The notes beneath the pieces are model-generated. The model was given only the letters and a program-made list of their open reading frames with translations, made no database searches and was not told where the DNA came from. From Chthonomonadales bacterium (GTDB taxonomy: Bacteria > Armatimonadota > Chthonomonadetes > Chthonomonadales > CAJBBX01), in the NCBI GenBank assembly GCA_020849275.1, contig JADLGO010000057.1, forward strand, positions 1 through 64,000: DNA of 64,000 bases, written 5' to 3'. This document shows, piece by piece, positions 59,893-64,000 of the stretch; the first letter of the stretch is position 1; each line of letters begins with the position of its first letter. The position numbers and the translations under genes were made by a program.

Positions 59893-61560
59893 CTATGAGC
59901 CCCCCAGGCGCGCGATCACGTTGGCCGGGTCGGCCGGCGCCCGCTCGGCAGGCGGCGCGGCGAACTGCGTCTGAAGGTCGAACTTCAGCCCACGACGCTC
60001 GTCGCGGTCGTCAAGGCGAGTGAGCCCGTTGAGGCGCACCGGGTCCAGGCGCGGCGACATGTTGATCGTGTCCATAACGTCCGCCACCACGCGCGGCGTC
60101 GACGCCTCTCCGCTCAGCGCGATGACTCCGTGTGAGTCAATGACGAGCGTGTTCAGACAGGCACGAGGAGCGATGGATGCGGACACGAACTCCACCGCCT
60201 CGCGCAGGGGTTGGCTGCGCGCGCCGATGACGGACACCAGCGTCTTCTGCCGGTCGAGCCGCTCGACGCGCGCCGCGTGCTCGCGGGTCAGCGCCGCGAG
60301 CTCGGCCTGCGATTGCTTGAGCGAGTGCTGGGTGCGAGAGATGCTGAAGCCCACCACGAGCGCGGCGAGCGTGGTCATAAGGAGGATGGAGACGCTGGCG
60401 GCAGTGCTGACAAGCATGGCCCGCGGCGCCACCCGCCGCTCCACGATGACCCGGTCACCCAGGCCGAGGTCGAGCGTGGGAGCGTCGGTGTAAGGCCCCC
60501 CCGCGCCGCGGAGAGCCAGGCCGACCGCGGCCAGGAACCGCGCGCCGTCGGGCCGATCGAGGAGCGCGGCGGCCTCGGGAGCCGCTGACATGTCGTCGAT
60601 GCGAGTCACGAGCTCCGGCGTACCGCGCGTGTACTGGCGGACCACCGCGAACAGCTCGGTCGCGTCCGGGGCATCGATGGCGAACTGAACGCGCACCGTC
60701 TCGCCTGCCTGCGGGAACTCGCGCAGGTAGTAGTCGATGGAGCGCTGGACCTCGGTGATGAGGAGGCTAATAGCCTGGCGATGGTAGCCCCCCGCGGGCG
60801 TCGCCGCAGGCTCGGGCGCCGCATCATCCTCGTCGGCATCCGTCACCAGCAGACCGCCGAGCGGCTGCCGGGGCATCACGGAGTCGCGCGCCGGGGACTC
60901 CGATCGGAGCTCCGCCGCTCCGGTATCGATCTGCCGGTAGAGGTGGAGCTCGCCGCGGCCGGTGATGAAGATCTCGGTGGCGGATGAGGACATCACGACG
61001 ATGGCTGTCGTCTCGCCGGCGCGGACCGAAGGCTGCAGCGCACGGAAGACCGCCACGGAGCAGGGCTCGATGGCGGAGGGCCGCAGGCCCGCGGCGTCGG
61101 CGGTGGCGCGGTGGTTGGCGACGAAGCGCTCCTCCGCGCCCATCAGCAGAACCCGGGCGACGGCCTCCTCGCTGTCGCGCACCACCGCGTCGGGGAGCCG
61201 GAAGTGGTCGAAGGAGCTCTGGCCCGCGGGGAGGATGCGAAAGTGGTCCATCTCGCCGCGGAGCACGGCGCGGACCTCGGACTCCGGAACCGGCGGGATC
61301 TCCATGACCCGTGCGACGAGATCGCAGCCGCGCATCCCGATGACGGCCTGCGCCGCCCGCGCGTCGAGTTGCGCGCAGACCGAACGGATGACCTCTCCGA
61401 CAGCCGCCGGGTCCAGGATGCCGTCGGGCGCGACGGCGCCGGGCGGGACGGCGGCGCTGGCCAACCCGAGGAGCTGGGCGCCTGATCCGGTCTGCCGGAC
61501 GCACGAGGCGCGCACCTCGTGGCTCGCCATGTCGATGCCGATGACAGTGCGTTGTTTCAC
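59893..61560 (-). CDS. PilM-PilN fusion protein
   Basis: 555 residues from GTG 61560 (GAGGAA upstream). The first 360 residues are PilM-like, an actin-fold cytoplasmic ATPase (V-I-G-I-D-M-A-S-H-E-V-R-A-S, M-R-G-C-D-L-V-A-R, E-P-C-S-V-A-V-F-R-A-L, S-I-D-Y-Y-L-R-E-F). A TM follows near 385-405 (V-S-T-A-A-S-V-S-I-L-L-M-T-T-L-A-A-L), then the PilN-like periplasmic coiled-coil and ferredoxin-like domain. In canonical operons these are two proteins, with the PilN N-terminal peptide bound in a groove of PilM. The fusion has the PilN TM and C-terminal domain but not a separate N-terminal start. Alternative: a coupled misprediction is unlikely because the frame is continuous with good codon use. Confidence 0.8.
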   Translation of the reverse strand: MKQRTVIGIDMASHEVRASCVRQTGSGAQLLGLASAAVPPGAVAPDGILDPAAVGEVIRSVCAQLDARAAQAVIGMRGCDLVARVMEIPPVPESEVRAVLRGEMDHFRILPAGQSSFDHFRLPDAVVRDSEEAVARVLLMGAEERFVANHRATADAAGLRPSAIEPCSVAVFRALQPSVRAGETTAIVVMSSSATEIFITGRGELHLYRQIDTGAAELRSESPARDSVMPRQPLGGLLVTDADEDDAAPEPAATPAGGYHRQAISLLITEVQRSIDYYLREFPQAGETVRVQFAIDAPDATELFAVVRQYTRGTPELVTRIDDMSAAPEAAALLDRPDGARFLAAVGLALRGAGGPYTDAPTLDLGLGDRVIVERRVAPRAMLVSTAASVSILLMTTLAALVVGFSISRTQHSLKQSQAELAALTREHAARVERLDRQKTLVSVIGARSQPLREAVEFVSASIAPRACLNTLVIDSHGVIALSGEASTPRVVADVMDTINMSPRLDPVRLNGLTRLDDRDERRGLKFDLQTQFAAPPAERAPADPANVIARLGGS

Positions 61561-61630
61561 GGATCGTTCCTCGGACCGCTCGAATGGCGGCAGAGAGGAC
61601 CCCTACCTGTGCCGGGCATCCCCTCCTCCG

Positions 61631-62152
61631 TCAGCCGCTGGACGGTCGCTTCTGTCGTATCTGGATGGAGCTGCCAAACTCCCGCACGGAGCCGTCCACC
61701 CGCACCCTGGCCGCGATCGCGACGGCACCCACCGCCGCCGGGTCGCCCGGAGCCGTCGAGCTCTCCCACGATCCGGACGCGTACGTCAGGTAGGTGAACG
61801 AGAGCATCTCGACGCCTCCCGCGACCACCGACCCTTCCCCCGGCTGCCCGTTGAGCGTGGTGCGCAGCGTGCCTGTGCCGCCGTCCAGCCAGTAGCACAC
61901 CGTGCCATCGGGCGCCGTGAACGTCACGCTGGATGCCGTGGCCTGAGTCAGGCCCGACGCACCCCGAATGCGATCCGCGATCGTGTCGACGGCCTGGCGC
62001 GCGTCGGTCGTGGCCGTGTTCTGGTCAATCACCACGTCCCGCGAGTCGTAGGTGCTGTACGTGAGCCCCACGACCGCCGCGCCGAGGATCAGCGCCAGCA
62101 TCCCCCCGACGAGCATCTCGATGAGCGTCACCGCCCTGCATCGCCTCGTCAT
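61631..62152 (-). CDS. Minor pseudopilin
   Basis: 173 residues from ATG 62152, overlapping the upstream minor pilin's stop (ATGA). Type IV prepilin signal: M-T-R-R-C-R-A then V-T-L-I-E-M-L-V-G-G-M-L-A-L-I-L-G-A-A-V-V-G, with Glu5 present and Ala at -1. The mature part carries the PilW/GspJ-like segment S-T-Y-D-S-R-D-V-V-I-D-Q-N-T-A-T-T-D-A-R-Q-A-V-D-T and a C-terminal beta sheet (V-A-I-A-A-R-V-R-V-D-G). It probably primes pilus or pseudopilus assembly. It precedes the pilMN gene by 70 bp. Confidence 0.85.
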   Translation of the reverse strand: MTRRCRAVTLIEMLVGGMLALILGAAVVGLTYSTYDSRDVVIDQNTATTDARQAVDTIADRIRGASGLTQATASSVTFTAPDGTVCYWLDGGTGTLRTTLNGQPGEGSVVAGGVEMLSFTYLTYASGSWESSTAPGDPAAVGAVAIAARVRVDGSVREFGSSIQIRQKRPSSG

Positions 62153-62610
62153 ACTCCTGCCCTCGCCAGATGCGTACGCGTCTGGTAGAGCGTCTCGCCG
62201 GAGCTTACGAGCGCAACGCTGATCGTCACCGTCCGGAGCGCGCCGTCCGCCGGCACGGCGCCCGCCACGCCCGCGGTCCCGGAGCTCACGGCGTCGCTCA
62301 CCACCTGCGTGATGACGCGATAGCGCTCGCTTCCGGAACCCTGCGCGACCTGGGCCTGCGCCCCCGAGTAGTAGAGCGTCGCCGCCCCCTCGGCGGTGTC
62401 GGCGAAGCCGGTCATCTTGACCGCCTCCATTGCGCGCCGTCCGAGCAGGTAGGCGGCCCCCATGTCGTCGGTCTGCACGGACACCTCGAAGCTGAAGCGC
62501 CACAGGCCCACGACCGCCATCAAGCCGATGCCAAGCAGTACGGCAGCCACCATCAACTCGACGAACGTGAAGCCACGCAGTGATTGTCGGCGGCGGCGCT
62601 TTGTTTTCAT
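62149..62610 (-). CDS. Minor pseudopilin, first gene of pilus operon
   Basis: 153 residues from ATG 62610 with GGAGGTG 9 nt upstream. Prepilin signal M-K-T-K-R-R-R-R-Q-S-L-R-G then F-T-F-V-E-L-M-V-A-A-V-L-L-G-I-G-L-M-A-V-V-G; the Gly at -1 and Glu5 are canonical. The mature domain (V-Q-T-D-D-M-G-A-A-Y-L-L-G-R-R-A-M-E-A-V) looks like a PilV/GspI-type minor pilin. It is the operon leader: two minor pilins, then PilMN, PilO, PilQ, PilP-like. Start overlaps nothing upstream, and the 465 bp before it are non-coding. Confidence 0.85.
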   Translation of the reverse strand: MKTKRRRRQSLRGFTFVELMVAAVLLGIGLMAVVGLWRFSFEVSVQTDDMGAAYLLGRRAMEAVKMTGFADTAEGAATLYYSGAQAQVAQGSGSERYRVITQVVSDAVSSGTAGVAGAVPADGALRTVTISVALVSSGETLYQTRTHLARAGV

Positions 62611-63075
62611 TAGCCCTACACCTCCGGCCGGTTCCTCCGCACGGAGCCGCCTGAGCGCGCATGGTCTGCGGTTGGCGCGCGGTGCGTGTCGGCGTCGCGC
62701 CCGCGGAAGCAAGCTCCCCTGGCTGCCGGTGAGGCCCGCGCGCGCGTCCGGCGGCGCGCTGCGGCAGGCGGTCTCGCACTCGGCGACGGCGCCCGGGCGA
62801 GCCCCGAGGCCGCCCGCGGCTCCGGACACTTCGGGTGGAGCGCGGCTCCGCGCCGCCTCCGCACCCAGAGGAGTGTTTCCACGTGGGCATCGGGCCCGTC
62901 CCCGCAATGTCACCGGTTGTGCCCGCCCGCCGCCGCCTCGCCCGCACTCCCAACGCAGGACTCGCCCGGCCGGCCCTCGTACATCTAGCCGGTCCCTGCC
63001 CTGGCCGGCATGGGGCGTCCGCGGGCCGCCCGCTGGCGACCGCGGCCACATTACGCCCGTGAGGTCAACTGCGAG
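62611..63075. other. Divergent non-coding region upstream of the pilus operon
   Basis: 465 bp. Frames here are Arg/Pro-rich noise on both strands. I looked for a cyclic-di-GMP riboswitch and a cobalamin box and saw neither. Promoters for the pilus operon and for the isomerase gene must lie here, but none stands out. Confidence 0.5.
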
Positions 63076-64000
63076 ATGAACACCAAGTTCGCGTTCTCCG
63101 CCGGAGTCTGGAACCTGAACACCGGCGCCGACCCGTTCGGCCCCGCTGTGCGGCCCGAGCGCCCGTTGGAGGAGAAACTCACCACGCTCAAGGCGCTGGG
63201 GTTCGACTACGTGCAGCTGCACGACGACGACGCCGTGCCGATGGACGTGCCGGCGGGCCAGGTGGAGGCGTACGCCCGCCGCGTGAAGGCCATGTGCGAC
63301 GCCGCTGGCCTGGCGGTCGAGTTCGTCGCCCCGCGGCTCTGGGAGGACCCGGCCTTCGTCGACGGGGCGATCACTGCCAACGACCCCAGGGCGCGCGCCG
63401 CCGCCCTCGACCGCGCGAAGCGCACCATCGACATCATGAACGTGCTCGGCACTAAGCGGATGGTGCTCTGGCCCGCGCGCGAGGGCACCTACATTCGCGA
63501 ATCCAAGGACGCCGTGCACGCCTTCGGCCACCTCCTCGAGTACCTCAACGCGATCCTCGCTTACGACCGTGGCGTACGCATCCTGGGCGAGATGAAGCCC
63601 AACGAGCCGATGGACCTGATGTACCTGCCCTCCACGGGCCACTTCCTGGCGATGGCGGCGCGCACGGCGGACCCGCCGCGCGTCGGCGTCCTCATCGAGG
63701 CGGCCCACTGCATCCTCCTCGGGCTCGACCCGGCCGACGAGATGGCCTACGCGCTCTGGCACGGCAAGCTCTGGGGAGTGCACCTCAACGACCAGAACGG
63801 CCTGAAGTACGACCAGGACAAGAGCTTCGGCACCGTCGACCTCCGGCGCGCCTTCAACGCCGTGGACGTCCTGGTGCGCAACGACTACGGCGCGCACGGC
63901 GAGGTGGTCGGCCTGGACGTGAAGGCGATGCGCACGCAGCCGCACGACGCGGCCATGAAGCACCTCTCCAACAGCAAGGAGGTGTTCGAGCGCCTGGTAG
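63076..64000 (+). CDS. Xylose-isomerase-like TIM-barrel sugar isomerase, 3' end outside window
   Basis: 308 residues visible from ATG 63076; the end is beyond the window. Close to short (Streptomyces-type) xylose isomerases. Preserved: W-N-L-N-T-G-A-D-P-F-G (against W-Q-G-R-D-P-F-G), L-H-D-D-D (catalytic His49), G-E-M-K-P-N-E-P (Glu172, Lys174), I-E-A-A-H (Glu208, His211), K-Y-D-Q-D (Asp246, Asp248), L-D-V-K (Asp281). One M1-site ligand is changed: where xylose isomerase has D-L-N-G-Q, this protein has H-L-N-D-Q (His236). A His at a metal site is known in L-rhamnose isomerases, so the sugar may not be xylose. Divergent from the pilus operon. Partners unknown beyond the window. Confidence 0.8.
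   Translation, partial: MNTKFAFSAGVWNLNTGADPFGPAVRPERPLEEKLTTLKALGFDYVQLHDDDAVPMDVPAGQVEAYARRVKAMCDAAGLAVEFVAPRLWEDPAFVDGAITANDPRARAAALDRAKRTIDIMNVLGTKRMVLWPAREGTYIRESKDAVHAFGHLLEYLNAILAYDRGVRILGEMKPNEPMDLMYLPSTGHFLAMAARTADPPRVGVLIEAAHCILLGLDPADEMAYALWHGKLWGVHLNDQNGLKYDQDKSFGTVDLRRAFNAVDVLVRNDYGAHGEVVGLDVKAMRTQPHDAAMKHLSNSKEVFERLV

Noticed and set aside
62611-63075. Cyclic-di-GMP (GEMM) or cobalamin riboswitch upstream of the pilus operon
   Set aside because: The conserved cores of these classes were not found on either strand; only GC-rich noise is visible.

Overview
This is a GC-rich bacterial window. Intact housekeeping operons, hyper-represented pseudopilins, six-hairpin glycosidases and DUF6785-type membrane proteins together suggest an environmental Armatimonadota-like bacterium. 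That placement rests on gene style (a prepilin whose N-terminus runs FTLIELL...[13 protein letters not shown] and which carries an H-X9-DG motif, HpnI/HpnK lipid genes, a DUF4185 protein) and was not tested by any search. GTG and TTG starts are very common. Shine-Dalgarno (SD) sequences are usually recognisable. I see no rRNA, tRNA, CRISPR array or mobile element.

Layout. 0-5.4 kb: a truncated membrane-protein gene, a secreted DUF4185 protein, a Tat-exported right-handed beta-helix protein, then a divergent H-X9-DG prepilin with a small lipoprotein that ends at a strong hairpin. 5.4-7.8 kb (minus): hpnK, a four-TM EamA/SMR-like protein and hpnI form a lipid-sugar operon. 7.9-11 kb: a multidomain NodB deacetylase and a secreted SmpA-like protein split by a Met/Gly/Pro-rich insertion. 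11.1-14.2 kb: dnaG and rpoD. 14.3-15.9 kb (minus): a GT4 glycosyltransferase and a DUF5658 protein. 15.9-21.7 kb: infB-ylxP-rbfA-nrnA-truB-ribF behind an extended -10 promoter and a leader hairpin. 21.9-27.1 kb: an HtrA protease, a beta-barrel-like protein, and a coupled pair of alkaline-phosphatase-superfamily hydrolase and SASA esterase. 27.2-28.9 kb (minus): motA-motB. 29.2-30.9 kb: uppP and a TauE/SafE carrier.

31.0-42.3 kb is the most distinctive region. Three very large six-hairpin-glycosidase-like proteins are translationally coupled by ATGA overlaps, followed 6 bp later by a DUF6785-type multispanning membrane protein. I read it as a carbohydrate-processing system without SusCD. 42.4-47.3 kb: a small hypothetical, a DUF47-PiT phosphate pair and a cytoplasmic GH78-type rhamnosidase. 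47.3-52.4 kb: an SLBB polysaccharide export protein, a BioF2-like acetyltransferase, a small coiled-coil membrane protein, an M48 lipoprotein protease, a GT2 and an unknown protein. 52.5-56.4 kb (minus): threonine aldolase, glyA, and a TerC family gene under a yybP-ykoY (Mn2+) riboswitch with a hairpin that hides its ribosome-binding site. 56.6-62.6 kb (minus): a type IV pilus operon (two minor pilins, a PilM-PilN fusion, PilO, PilQ, PilP/GspC-like). The window ends inside a xylose-isomerase-like gene with a substituted metal-site residue.

The recurrent themes are envelope and surface biology (pilus, exopolysaccharide export, lipid glycosylation, undecaprenyl recycling, periplasmic quality control) and breakdown of complex, probably rhamnose-containing or acylated/esterified, glycans.
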